From the NCBI GenBank assembly GCA_964398055.1, contig CAYNLK010000078.1, positions 1-24,208 of the forward strand: 24,208 bases of DNA, written 5' to 3'. Of the stretch, positions 7,065 through 14,061 are shown in pieces. Within the stretch, counting starts at the first letter, position 1; each line of letters begins with the position of its first letter. The position numbers and the translations under genes were made by a program. The notes beneath the pieces are model-generated. The model did not search any database. It had not been told where the DNA came from and saw only the letters and a program-made list of their open reading frames with translations. The DNA comes from CAYNLK01 sp964398055 (lineage in GTDB: Bacteria > Chloroflexota > Anaerolineae > 4572-78 > J111).

Positions 7065-7811
7065 ATGCTCGTTATCAAAATTGGCGGCAATGAGCTGGAT
7101 GACCCCACCTTTATCGATCACATCGGCCAGGCGATTGCTGCCCTACCCGAACCGCCGATTCTGGTCCACGGCGGCGGCAAAGAAATCCGGGAGCTGCAGA
7201 AACGGCTGGGCGTTGAGCCGCAATACATCGACGGCCTGCGGGTGACCGACGCCGAGTCGCTGTCGATTGTCAAGATGGTGCTGGCTGGCCGCATCAACAA
7301 GCAGTTGGTTGCCTCATTGTTGTTAGCCGGGGTCGATGCCTTTGGGATGTCGGGGGTCGATCGCAGCTCGATCAAGGCCGAGAAGTTGCAGCACCCCGGC
7401 GGTGATTTGGGCCAGGTCGGTCGCATTGTCGAGGTGCGGATCGAAGTCTTTCGCCGGTTGCTGGAGGATGGGGTCACCCCGGTGCTCTCGCCGATCTGCT
7501 ACGGCCCGGACGGCAGTATCTTCAATGTCAACGCCGACCACGTGGCCCAGGCCGTGGCCCGGGCGATGCAGGCCGACACCCTGGTCTTTGTGTCCAACGT
7601 GCCCGGCGTGCTGCGAGACGGCCAACTGCTGCCCCACCTGACCAGCCAGGAAGTGGAACAGCTCATCGAGGCCAGGGTGATCATTGACGGTATGATCCCC
7701 AAGGTGCGCTCGGCCCTGGAGGCAGTCAACGGCGGAGTAGCGGCGGTCAAAATTACCAACCTGGCCGGTTTGAAAGCCGGCAGCGGTACTATTATTGTAG
7801 CAGATAAATAA
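7065..7811 (+). CDS. argB: Acetylglutamate kinase
   Basis: ArgB phosphorylates N-acetylglutamate with ATP, the second step of arginine synthesis. The 248-residue amino-acid-kinase-fold protein has the substrate and phosphate-binding HGGGK (35-39) and GLRVTD (57-62). It also has GRINK, the NVNADHVAQ segment near 152 and the ATP-site GMIPKV near 209. A very strong Shine-Dalgarno AGGAGGAGG precedes the ATG. It lies between argC and argD on the same strand. HGGGK rather than HGGGP also occurs in LysW-type kinases, so a second role in lysine synthesis cannot be excluded. No lysW-like gene is nearby and the neighbours favour arginine. Confidence 0.92.
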   Translation: MLVIKIGGNELDDPTFIDHIGQAIAALPEPPILVHGGGKEIRELQKRLGVEPQYIDGLRVTDAESLSIVKMVLAGRINKQLVASLLLAGVDAFGMSGVDRSSIKAEKLQHPGGDLGQVGRIVEVRIEVFRRLLEDGVTPVLSPICYGPDGSIFNVNADHVAQAVARAMQADTLVFVSNVPGVLRDGQLLPHLTSQEVEQLIEARVIIDGMIPKVRSALEAVNGGVAAVKITNLAGLKAGSGTIIVADK

Positions 7812-7823
7812 TTTTGGACTCAA

Positions 7824-7939
7824 GACCACCGACCGCCGGAAAACCTCAAATTTATGGCGGTCAGTGGTCAGTCGTCCGCGGTCACATCGCCCATAGGCCG
7901 CTTTTATTATCTCGTTCCAAAACTCAGTTTGGGAACGAG
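7824..7939. repeat. Two REP-like palindromes in the argB-argD spacer
   Basis: The 161-bp spacer holds two imperfect palindromes. The first pairs GACCACCGACCGCC (7824-7837) with GGCGGTCAGTGGTC (7856-7869) with one non-complementary position, and includes 7-nt units GGTCAGT GGTCAGT CGTCCGC GGTCACA (7859-7886). The second pairs CTCGTTCCAAAACT (7911-7924) with AGTTTGGGAACGAG (7926-7939), also with one mismatch. Neither is followed by a T run, so they are not canonical terminators. They probably belong to dispersed intergenic repeat families. Confidence 0.6.
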
Positions 7940-7972
7940 GCAGCAATAGCTTATTTCGGAAAGGTAAAGTTG

Positions 7973-9169
7973 ATGCTCAACACTCAAGAAATCATCGCCC
8001 TGGAACAGCAATACGTGTTGCAGACCTCCCGCCGGCCGGACTTTGTTTTTGAGCGGGGCGAGGGAGTCTGGCTATATGATGCCGAAGGGCGCCAATATCT
8101 CGACGCCGGCAGCGGCATTGCCGTCAATGCCCTGGGCTACCACCACCAGGCCATCACGAACGCCATCCAGGCGAGCGCCGCCGGTCTGCTGCACGTCTCG
8201 AACCTTTACCACACCGCGCCCCACGCCCTGCTGGCCCGCGACCTGTGCCTGGCCTCCTTTGCCGATCGGGTTTTCTTCTGTAATTCCGGGACGGAAGCCA
8301 ATGAAGGCGCCCTTAAATTTGCCCGCAAGTGGGCCAGGGCGAACGGCCACCCCGACAAAAGCGGCCTTGTGGCCTTTAGCGGCTCCTTTCACGGCCGGAC
8401 GATGGGCGCCCTGGCCGTCACCGCTACTGAAAAGTACCGTCAGCCGTTCGAACCGCTGATCGGCGGAGTCTCGTTTGCCGAATTCAACCAGCTCGACTCG
8501 GCTCGCCAGACCATCACCCCGGAGACGTGCGCCGTGATTGTCGAGCCGGTTCAGGGCGAGGGGGGCGTGACCCCGGCCCAGCCCGACTTTTTGAGCGGCC
8601 TGCGCCGGTTGTGTGATGAAGCCGGGGCGCTGCTCATCTTTGACGAAGTGCAGTGCGGTTTGGGGCGCACCGGTACGCTGTGGGCCTATGAAAGCTACGG
8701 CGTAACGCCCGATCTGCTAACCCTGGCCAAGCCGCTGGCTGGCGGCCTGCCGATGGGCGCGGTGCTGCTCACTCAGGCCGTGGCTGACGCTATCCAGGTG
8801 GGCGATCACGGCAGCACCTTTGCCGGGGGGCCGCTGGTCAGCACCGTCGCCCGGGCCGTCTTTAGCCAGCTCAGCCAGCCCCAATTTCTGGCCGAAGTCA
8901 AAGCCAAAGGGGAGTACCTGGCTGCCAAATTGACCGAAATTGTGGGCCAATCGCCGCTGCTCAGGGGGGTACGGGGCAGGGGCCTGATGTGGGGTCTGCT
9001 TTCGACCATCCCCGCCGCCGACATCGTGGCCGAAGCGCGCCGGCACGGGCTGATCATCCTGGTGGCCGGGGAAAAGGTGGTGCGCTTGCTGCCGCCGCTG
9101 ATCATCAGCCAGGCGGAAATCGATGAATTGGCCGAGCGATTGTTAGCTACCCTCAACACGATAGGATAA
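7973..9169 (+). CDS. argD: Acetylornithine aminotransferase
   Basis: ArgD is a class III PLP aminotransferase converting N-acetylglutamate semialdehyde and glutamate to N-acetylornithine and 2-oxoglutarate. The 398-residue protein shows GSGIAVNALGY near the N-terminus, the FCNSGTEANEGALKFARK phosphate-binding region and FHGRTMGAL. It also has the PLP-binding aspartate motif IFDEVQCGLGRTG and Lys253 in LAKPLAGGLP as the Schiff-base lysine. The ATG at 7973 gives the normal family N-terminus, with a GGAAAGG-like site upstream. An in-frame extension back to 7814 runs through palindromic repeats and is not credible. It ends 4 bp before the N-acetyltransferase gene. Confidence 0.92.
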   Translation: MLNTQEIIALEQQYVLQTSRRPDFVFERGEGVWLYDAEGRQYLDAGSGIAVNALGYHHQAITNAIQASAAGLLHVSNLYHTAPHALLARDLCLASFADRVFFCNSGTEANEGALKFARKWARANGHPDKSGLVAFSGSFHGRTMGALAVTATEKYRQPFEPLIGGVSFAEFNQLDSARQTITPETCAVIVEPVQGEGGVTPAQPDFLSGLRRLCDEAGALLIFDEVQCGLGRTGTLWAYESYGVTPDLLTLAKPLAGGLPMGAVLLTQAVADAIQVGDHGSTFAGGPLVSTVARAVFSQLSQPQFLAEVKAKGEYLAAKLTEIVGQSPLLRGVRGRGLMWGLLSTIPAADIVAEARRHGLIILVAGEKVVRLLPPLIISQAEIDELAERLLATLNTIG

Positions 9170-9173
9170 CGCT

Positions 9174-9752
9174 ATGAGTCAACAGAACGGAACTGCCTCC
9201 TCCTCCAGTAGCATCACGGTGCGCCGGGCGCGGCTGGCCGACGTACCGCAGATGATACCCTTGCTCGATGAATACGCCCGCCAGGCTGAGATTTTGCCCC
9301 GCAGCGAGGCTGAGGTCTACCAATCCATCCAGGGCTGGGTTATCGCCGAGGCTGCCGGCCGGATTGTGGCGATGGGTTCGCTGGTGATTTTGTGGCGCGA
9401 TCTGGCCGAAATTCGCTCCCTGGTGATCGATCCGGCCTACCAGGGGCAGGGCCTGGGGCGGCAGATTGTGAGCCAGCTTTTGGCTCTGGCCCAAGAACTG
9501 GAACTGCCGCGCGTCTTTGCCTTGACCCGCAAACCGGGTTTCTTTCTCAAACTGGGCTTCAAATTGACCCGGATCGAGGACCTGCCCCGCAAAGTTCAAA
9601 AGGATTGTGTCTTCTGCCCCAAGTTCCGCGCCTGCGACGAGGTGGCCGTCATCATGCCGCTGACGCCGGTTGCTGTGGCTACGATCGCCTCAGACCGGGA
9701 AGTTGCCGGCCTGAATGGACGCCACGGGCAGTCGCTTGTGCCGATGCGGTAA
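9174..9752 (+). CDS. argA: Short-form N-acetylglutamate synthase (GNAT family)
   Basis: A 192-residue GNAT acetyltransferase whose position, 4 bp after argD, and sequence fit a short, kinase-domain-less N-acetylglutamate synthase. That enzyme makes N-acetylglutamate from acetyl-CoA and glutamate, the first step of the pathway. The acetyl-CoA-binding motif is IRSLVIDPAYQGQGLG (80-95). The family-typical RVFALTRKPGFFLKLGF (113-129) and KDCVFCPKFRACDE (143-156, Cys145, Cys148, Cys154) follow. The last ~30 residues are a non-conserved-looking tail. It lacks the amino-acid-kinase domain through which classical ArgA enzymes sense arginine, which fits control by transcription attenuation. The symbol is by function and context; ArgJ could also supply acetylglutamate elsewhere in the genome. 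Confidence 0.8.
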   Translation: MSQQNGTASSSSSITVRRARLADVPQMIPLLDEYARQAEILPRSEAEVYQSIQGWVIAEAAGRIVAMGSLVILWRDLAEIRSLVIDPAYQGQGLGRQIVSQLLALAQELELPRVFALTRKPGFFLKLGFKLTRIEDLPRKVQKDCVFCPKFRACDEVAVIMPLTPVAVATIASDREVAGLNGRHGQSLVPMR

Positions 9753-9801
9753 GGCCGGACTGGCCAGACTGCAGACCGCGATCATTTTGAGTTTCTTGCG
9801 G

Positions 9802-9829
9802 CGGTCGACGGTCCGCTGTCGGCAGTCAA
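9802..9829. repeat. Heptanucleotide-phased spacer repeat
   Basis: Between the argA-like gene and the 2TM protein the sequence reads CGGTCGA CGGTCCG CTGTCGG CAGTCAA. These are four degenerate 7-nt units sharing a GTC core at the same phase. It resembles the GGTCAGT units at 7859-7886. Confidence 0.45.
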
Positions 9830-9865
9830 TCACCCTGTCTTGCCGCCAAGCCAATCGGTTACGGC

Positions 9866-9894
9866 TTGCTCCCCTGCCCGTTTCGTGCTACGAT
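9866..9894 (+). promoter_or_regulatory. Possible extended -10 promoter of the 2TM protein gene
   Basis: TTGCTC (9866-9871), a 17-bp spacer and TACGAT (9889-9894), with TG one base upstream of the -10. The -35 is weak, but the TGCTAnnnT form repeats that of the argC promoter. The start codon follows at 9940. Confidence 0.35.
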
Positions 9895-9939
9895 TTTTGG
9901 CGATGGATTCGCGAGCAGTCGGCCATCGAGGAGCTACTT

Positions 9940-10689
9940 ATGGACAAAATACCCCCGCAATGGCGCCGGTTACTTAAAAATGCAGGCTGGTATGTTACCA
10001 CGCTGATCATTCTAATGCTGAGTCTTCGCTTTTTGCGGGGATACGGATTGCTGCTGTTGTGGGGGGTAGGTCTGAGTTGGGGAGTCATTCTGGCCTACCA
10101 GTTTAGCCAGTTGATGTTCAGCCCGACCGAATCGTCGGTCAACGAAACTGACCTGCAGAGCTACCTGGATCAAGCCGCCGCCTACCGCCAGAAAATTGAC
10201 CAGGTCATCGCTGCGGCAGCCACCCAGGCCGAGCGGTTGCGCCTGGAACAACTGGCCGCGCAAATCGGGGCCTGGACCGAAACCATCGCCAAACTGGTGG
10301 AACGGCTGAACAGCCTGCGCCAGGATGAACTGATCCAGCGGGATATGCGGCAGGTGCCTCAGGCTATTACCGAGCTGGAAAAAAAGCTGGCCCATGAAAC
10401 CGACCCGGCGCTGAAGCTCCAATTGGAACGTACCCTGGCCAACCGCAGAAAGCAGTTGGAGGCCCTGACGCAGTTGCAAAACAGCATGGTCCAGGCCGAA
10501 ATGCAGATCGAAAGCACGGTGTCGCTGCTGGGCACCATTTACTCCCAAATCCTCACCGGCCAATCCACCAGTGACGTAGCCGATTACCGGAACCTCTCGA
10601 CTGAGGTCGATGAGGAGGTGCGGGTATTGCAGGATCATTTGGAGGCGCTGCGAGAGGTGAGATTGGGCGGCGGGTCAGCTCTTGGTTGA
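9940..10689 (+). CDS. Two-TM membrane protein with long coiled coil, function unknown
   Basis: No family is recognised with confidence. The 249-residue product has two closely spaced hydrophobic helices at about 14-32 and 35-58, joined by RGYG, the shape of so-called 2TM domain proteins. A long, charged Gln/Glu/Leu-rich helical region follows (about 70-245) with heptad-like patterns, for example LEKKLAHETDPALKLQLERTL. Both termini are probably cytoplasmic, with the coiled coil projecting into the cytosol. The ATG at 9940 follows GAGGAG (9928-9933); upstream in-frame codons back to 9715 overlap the end of the acetyltransferase gene and are ignored. It could scaffold a membrane complex, but nothing in the neighbourhood names a partner. 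Confidence 0.75.
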   Translation: MDKIPPQWRRLLKNAGWYVTTLIILMLSLRFLRGYGLLLLWGVGLSWGVILAYQFSQLMFSPTESSVNETDLQSYLDQAAAYRQKIDQVIAAAATQAERLRLEQLAAQIGAWTETIAKLVERLNSLRQDELIQRDMRQVPQAITELEKKLAHETDPALKLQLERTLANRRKQLEALTQLQNSMVQAEMQIESTVSLLGTIYSQILTGQSTSDVADYRNLSTEVDEEVRVLQDHLEALREVRLGGGSALG

Positions 10690-10706
10690 GTGAACCGGAT
10701 TGGTTA

Positions 10707-10753
10707 TGACAACTTGTCAGGGGTTTTGACATCGCTTTCGATTTTCTTAGAAT
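10707..10753 (+). promoter_or_regulatory. Strong promoter and candidate operator of the MNT/HEPN pair
   Basis: A perfect TTGACA (10726-10731) and TAGAAT (10748-10753) lie 16 bp apart, giving a transcription start near 10760. A perfect 13-bp palindrome TGACAA-C-TTGTCA (10707-10719) ends 6 bp upstream of the -35, in a position suited to an autoregulatory operator. The operator role is inference. Confidence 0.65.
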
Positions 10754-10773
10754 CCTACCTATGAACTTATGTT

Positions 10774-11169
10774 GTGATGTTCAGGTCCAATCGGATGATC
10801 GCCAAAATTTCACCGGCTAAAATGGCTGCATACAAGGCTACTGCTCGCCAACGGCGCTATGAACATAAGCAACAATTGGCCTTACGTTATCAACATGCCT
10901 GGCAAGTAGCTCGCCAAGCCAGCCAAATCTTGAAAGAGGACTTTGGGGCAACCCGGGTAGTTGCCTTTGGTTCTATTCTGTCTACTAAACGCTTTCACCA
11001 ACATTCTGATATAGATTTGGCTGTTTGGGACCTGCCAGAGAGGCTATACTATCGTGCTGTGGCCCACTTACTCGATCTAGATACCGCCATTTCAATTGAC
11101 CTGGTTGAAGCTGACGCGGCTGCTCCGGCGCTGCGCTCGATCATTGAACAAGAGGGAGTAACTTTATGA
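10774..11169 (+). CDS. MNT-domain nucleotidyltransferase antitoxin
   Basis: A minimal nucleotidyltransferase of 131 residues. The Pol-beta-type active site is seen as Gly66-Ser67, then Asp79 and Asp81 in SDIDLAV, and the third acid Asp109 in SIDLV. In characterised MntA-HepT pairs the nucleotidyltransferase AMPylates a tyrosine of the HEPN toxin and silences it; that role is inferred here from the partner gene. The gene overlaps the HEPN gene by 4 bp (ATGA), implying coupled translation. The GTG at 10774 is the longest start; ATG at 10777 or 10795 is equally possible, since no clear Shine-Dalgarno decides. Its base composition is visibly less GC-rich than flanking genes, suggesting acquisition by transfer. 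Confidence 0.8.
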   Translation: MMFRSNRMIAKISPAKMAAYKATARQRRYEHKQQLALRYQHAWQVARQASQILKEDFGATRVVAFGSILSTKRFHQHSDIDLAVWDLPERLYYRAVAHLLDLDTAISIDLVEADAAAPALRSIIEQEGVTL

Positions 11170-11645
11170 GCAGCGGCGAACTGGCTCTGGCTTCTCGTAT
11201 TCGAGCCGAATTGGTTGAACTGGAACGGCTTGTAGAACGTACGGAAAGACTATTCAACAAGGCTCAAACCCGTGATGAAGACTACCTGGACGGGGTTGCC
11301 CTAAACTTGCATAGTTTTTATGCAGGGATAGAACACATTTTCGAGGATATCGCCAGAGAAATTGATCAATCTTTACCTTCAGGATCTGACTGGCATCGCA
11401 GCTTGCTGCTGCAAATGTCTGCTGAATTGTTGAATGTTCGTCCGGCGGTGCTTAGTCGCAACACGCGCTATTGTCTGGATGAATATCGCGGCTTCCGGCA
11501 TGTGGTTAGAAACGTCTATACCTTCAATCTACGGCCTTCCCGGTTGCAAGATTTGGTAGCAGATTTGCGTTCCTGCTATTTCGGTCTGAGCCAAGACTTG
11601 ACTGCGTTTTGCAAATTCTTGGATGAACTGACTTTGGATGAGTGA
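11166..11645 (+). CDS. HEPN-domain (HepT-like) toxin
   Basis: This 159-residue all-helical protein is the expected HepT-like ribonuclease partner of the preceding nucleotidyltransferase. The signature segment is YRGFRHVVRNVYTF (107-120). It aligns with the HEPN R-x4-H-x-Y motif as Arg111-x4-Asn116-x-Tyr118, so the usual catalytic histidine position reads Asn while the modifiable tyrosine is present. This may mark a subfamily variant or a weakened RNase; an alternative Arg108-x3-His112 reading is possible. The gene starts within the 3' end of the antitoxin gene (ATGA overlap) and shares its lower GC content. It ends 16 bp before the cysteine desulfurase gene, which could receive transcription from the module's promoter. 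Confidence 0.78.
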   Translation: MSSGELALASRIRAELVELERLVERTERLFNKAQTRDEDYLDGVALNLHSFYAGIEHIFEDIAREIDQSLPSGSDWHRSLLLQMSAELLNVRPAVLSRNTRYCLDEYRGFRHVVRNVYTFNLRPSRLQDLVADLRSCYFGLSQDLTAFCKFLDELTLDE

Positions 11646-11661
11646 ATAGGCGCATTTCTGT

Positions 11662-12834
11662 ATGAGCGAAACAAAAACGATTTATCTCGATTACGCCGCC
11701 TCAACGCCAACCGACCCGCAGGTAGTCGAGGCGATGCTGCCCTATTTTAGCGATATTTACGGCAATGCCTCGGGATTGCACCGGCAGGCGCGGGCCAGCG
11801 CCCGGGCCATCGACCAGGCCCGCCGGACAGTAGCCGATATCTTGGGCTGCCGCCCCATAGAGATCGTCTTCACCGCCTGCGGCACCGAAAGCGACAACAT
11901 TGCCATCCGGGGGGCGGCCTGGGCACAGCAACAGGCCGGCCGCGGCCACCATCTGATTACTACTCCCATCGAACACCATGCCGTGAGCCACACTATCGAC
12001 CAGTTATGTGACAGGTTCGGCTTTGAGCAAACCGTGGTGCCGGTCGACCGGTACGGCGTGGTTGACCCGGCCGACATTGCCGCAGCCATCCGGCCCGACA
12101 CCGTCTTGATCAGCGTGATGTACGCCAATAACGAGGTCGGCTCCCTCCAGCCGATTGCCGAGATTGGCGACCTGGCCCGTGAGCGGGACATTCCCTTCCA
12201 CACCGATGCGGTCCAGGCAGCCGGTTATGAGTCGTTGGACGTTGAGGCGCTCAAGGTTGACTTGCTGGCTATTTCCGGCCATAAAATCTACGCGCCCAAG
12301 GGGATTGGTATCTTGTACGTGCGGCGGGGCACCCCGTTGCTGCCCATCCTGACCGGCGGCGGCCACGAACATAACCGGCGGCCCGGCACCGAAAACGTAC
12401 CTTACATCGTTGGCATCGCCAGGGCGCTGGAATTGGTACAGGCCGGGCGGGCCGCCGAAAATCCGCGGCAGGCCGAGTTACGCGACAAGCTCATCAGCGG
12501 CGTTCTGGGGGCTATTCCGCACAGCCAACTGACCGGCCACCCCACCCGGCGACTGCCCAATAACGCCAGCTTTGTGTTCGCCGGGGCTGACGCCGAGAGC
12601 ATGTTGATGCACCTGGATATGGCCGGCATCCAGGCCGCCAGCGGCAGCGCCTGCACCACCGGCATGCCGGAGCCGAGCCATGTGCTCACGGCGATGGGCC
12701 TGCCGCACGATCTGGCGCTGGGCGCTCTGCGCTTGACCGTGGGCCGGCAAACTACCGCGGCCGACATCGACGCCGTACTGGAGATGTTGCCCGATATCGT
12801 TGAAAAAGTGCGGCAGCTAGGGAATGAGTTCTAA
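11662..12834 (+). CDS. Cysteine desulfurase (class I, IscS/NifS type)
   Basis: A 390-residue class V-fold PLP enzyme that removes sulfur from cysteine, forming an enzyme persulfide for Fe-S clusters and thiolated tRNA. The sequence shows LDYAASTP at the N-terminus, FTACGTESDNIAI and the EHHAV histidine. The PLP Schiff-base Lys208 is in SGHKIYAPKG, and the persulfide-forming Cys331 is in SGSACTTGMPEPSHVL. The longer loop around the cysteine is the class I pattern. It is followed by mnmA, so delivery of sulfur to MnmA is the likely main role; no iscU or iscA gene is present here. It starts 16 bp after the toxin gene without an obvious Shine-Dalgarno. Confidence 0.92.
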   Translation: MSETKTIYLDYAASTPTDPQVVEAMLPYFSDIYGNASGLHRQARASARAIDQARRTVADILGCRPIEIVFTACGTESDNIAIRGAAWAQQQAGRGHHLITTPIEHHAVSHTIDQLCDRFGFEQTVVPVDRYGVVDPADIAAAIRPDTVLISVMYANNEVGSLQPIAEIGDLARERDIPFHTDAVQAAGYESLDVEALKVDLLAISGHKIYAPKGIGILYVRRGTPLLPILTGGGHEHNRRPGTENVPYIVGIARALELVQAGRAAENPRQAELRDKLISGVLGAIPHSQLTGHPTRRLPNNASFVFAGADAESMLMHLDMAGIQAASGSACTTGMPEPSHVLTAMGLPHDLALGALRLTVGRQTTAADIDAVLEMLPDIVEKVRQLGNEF

Positions 12835-12855
12835 ATGACTTACCCATTTCATCGG

Positions 12856-12900
12856 GAGATTAGAGATTGGGAGATTATTGGCCGGGAATCTCCAATCTCT
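12856..12900. repeat. Palindromic, heptad-like repeat in the cysteine desulfurase-mnmA spacer
   Basis: GAGATTA GAGATTG GGAGATTA is followed, after a short GC-rich loop, by AATCTCCAATCTCT. Thus 12862-12876 pairs with 12887-12900 over about 14 bp with one bulged G. No T run follows, so it is not a canonical terminator; it could still slow read-through to mnmA or stabilise RNA. Confidence 0.55.
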
Positions 12901-12962
12901 GATCTGCACGCAAAGCGTCCTGAACTGCACGGAATTTATTTAACTCACATTGCCAAGGATCA

Positions 12963-14054
12963 ATGACACAGAACGGCAGTTCCCCCAAAAGAGTCGTTGT
13001 GGCGATGAGCGGCGGGGTGGATAGCTCCGTGGCCGCGGCGCTGCTGGTTGAGCAGGGTTACGAGGTGGTCGGGCTGATGCTGCGTCTCTGGGCCGAGCCG
13101 GGCGGCGCGGCCAACCGCTGCTGCACGCCCGACGCCGTTGTCGATGCTCGCCGGGTGGCGGATGCACTGGCCATTCCTTTCTACGTGCGAGACTATAAGG
13201 ATGTGTTCAAGAAAACCGTTGTTGATTTCTTTATCGACGGCTATGCCCGGGGGGTCACGCCGAATCCCTGCATTGTCTGTAATCGCGACATCCGTTTTGA
13301 CCGGCTGCTCAAGGAGGCGCTCAGCCTTGGGGGCGACTATTTAGCAACCGGCCATTACGCTCGCATCCGGCAAGAGGGTGGTCAATATCGCCTGCTCAAG
13401 GGGCTTGACCCAAACAAAGATCAAAGTTACGTCCTCTATACGCTGACCCAGGCCCGGCTGGCCCGGTTGCTGCTGCCGGTTGGCAATTATACCAAAGCTG
13501 AAATCCGCCAAATCGCGGCCGATAAGCAACTGCCGGTTTTTAACCGGCCGGATAGCCAGGATTTGTGCTTTTTGGGCAATGGCGACTACCGGACTTTTTT
13601 ACAACGGCACGCCCCCCAGGTGATTGAGCCGGGACCAATTTGCACCTCCACCGGTGAGGTGTTAGGCCAGCACCAGGGGTTGGCTTTTTACACTATTGGC
13701 CAGCGTAAAGGGTTGGGGATTAGTGCTTCCCAGCCGCTGTACGTGCTCCGGCTGGATCAACAAACCAATAGCCTGATCGTCGGCCCGGCCAACGAACTGG
13801 GCCGGAGCGAGTTAACGGCCCGGCAAGTGACTTACATCAGCGGCCAGCCGCCCCCAGCCGAAATTGAAATTACCGCCAAAATCCGGTACAAAGCCAGAGA
13901 AGTCGCCGCCCGCCTCATCCCATTGGCTGCTGACCAGGCTCACCTGGCGCTGGCGGAACCCCTGCGTGATATCACACCGGGGCAGTCTGTAGTATTCTAT
14001 CAAGAGGAACAAGTTTTGGGTGGGGGCATTATCGAACGCCCAGACCAGAATTGA
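12963..14054 (+). CDS. mnmA: tRNA-specific 2-thiouridylase MnmA
   Basis: MnmA activates U34 of tRNA-Lys, -Glu and -Gln with ATP and inserts sulfur received as a persulfide. The 363-residue protein has the PP-loop SGGVDSS (16-22) and the conserved NPCIVCN, whose second cysteine is Cys106. The catalytic persulfide Cys202 lies in DSQDLCFLG, and FYTIGQRKGLG follows in the central domain. The C-terminal beta-barrel domain is present, so the gene is full length. AAGGA precedes the ATG. Lying directly downstream of a cysteine desulfurase gene, it completes a minimal sulfur relay. Confidence 0.95.
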   Translation: MTQNGSSPKRVVVAMSGGVDSSVAAALLVEQGYEVVGLMLRLWAEPGGAANRCCTPDAVVDARRVADALAIPFYVRDYKDVFKKTVVDFFIDGYARGVTPNPCIVCNRDIRFDRLLKEALSLGGDYLATGHYARIRQEGGQYRLLKGLDPNKDQSYVLYTLTQARLARLLLPVGNYTKAEIRQIAADKQLPVFNRPDSQDLCFLGNGDYRTFLQRHAPQVIEPGPICTSTGEVLGQHQGLAFYTIGQRKGLGISASQPLYVLRLDQQTNSLIVGPANELGRSELTARQVTYISGQPPPAEIEITAKIRYKAREVAARLIPLAADQAHLALAEPLRDITPGQSVVFYQEEQVLGGGIIERPDQN

Positions 14055-14061
14055 GTTACCG

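Noticed and set aside
7814..7972. N-terminal extension of argD back to 7814
   Set aside because: The extra 53 residues are encoded by palindromic repeats and match no aminotransferase; the ATG at 7973 gives the family N-terminus.
9715..9939. N-terminal extension of the 2TM protein gene to 9715
   Set aside because: It overlaps the acetyltransferase gene and heptad repeats; the ATG at 9940 has GAGGAG upstream.
12856..12900. Palindrome after the cysteine desulfurase gene as an intrinsic terminator
   Set aside because: No T run follows; it looks like a dispersed repeat, and mnmA probably depends on read-through.
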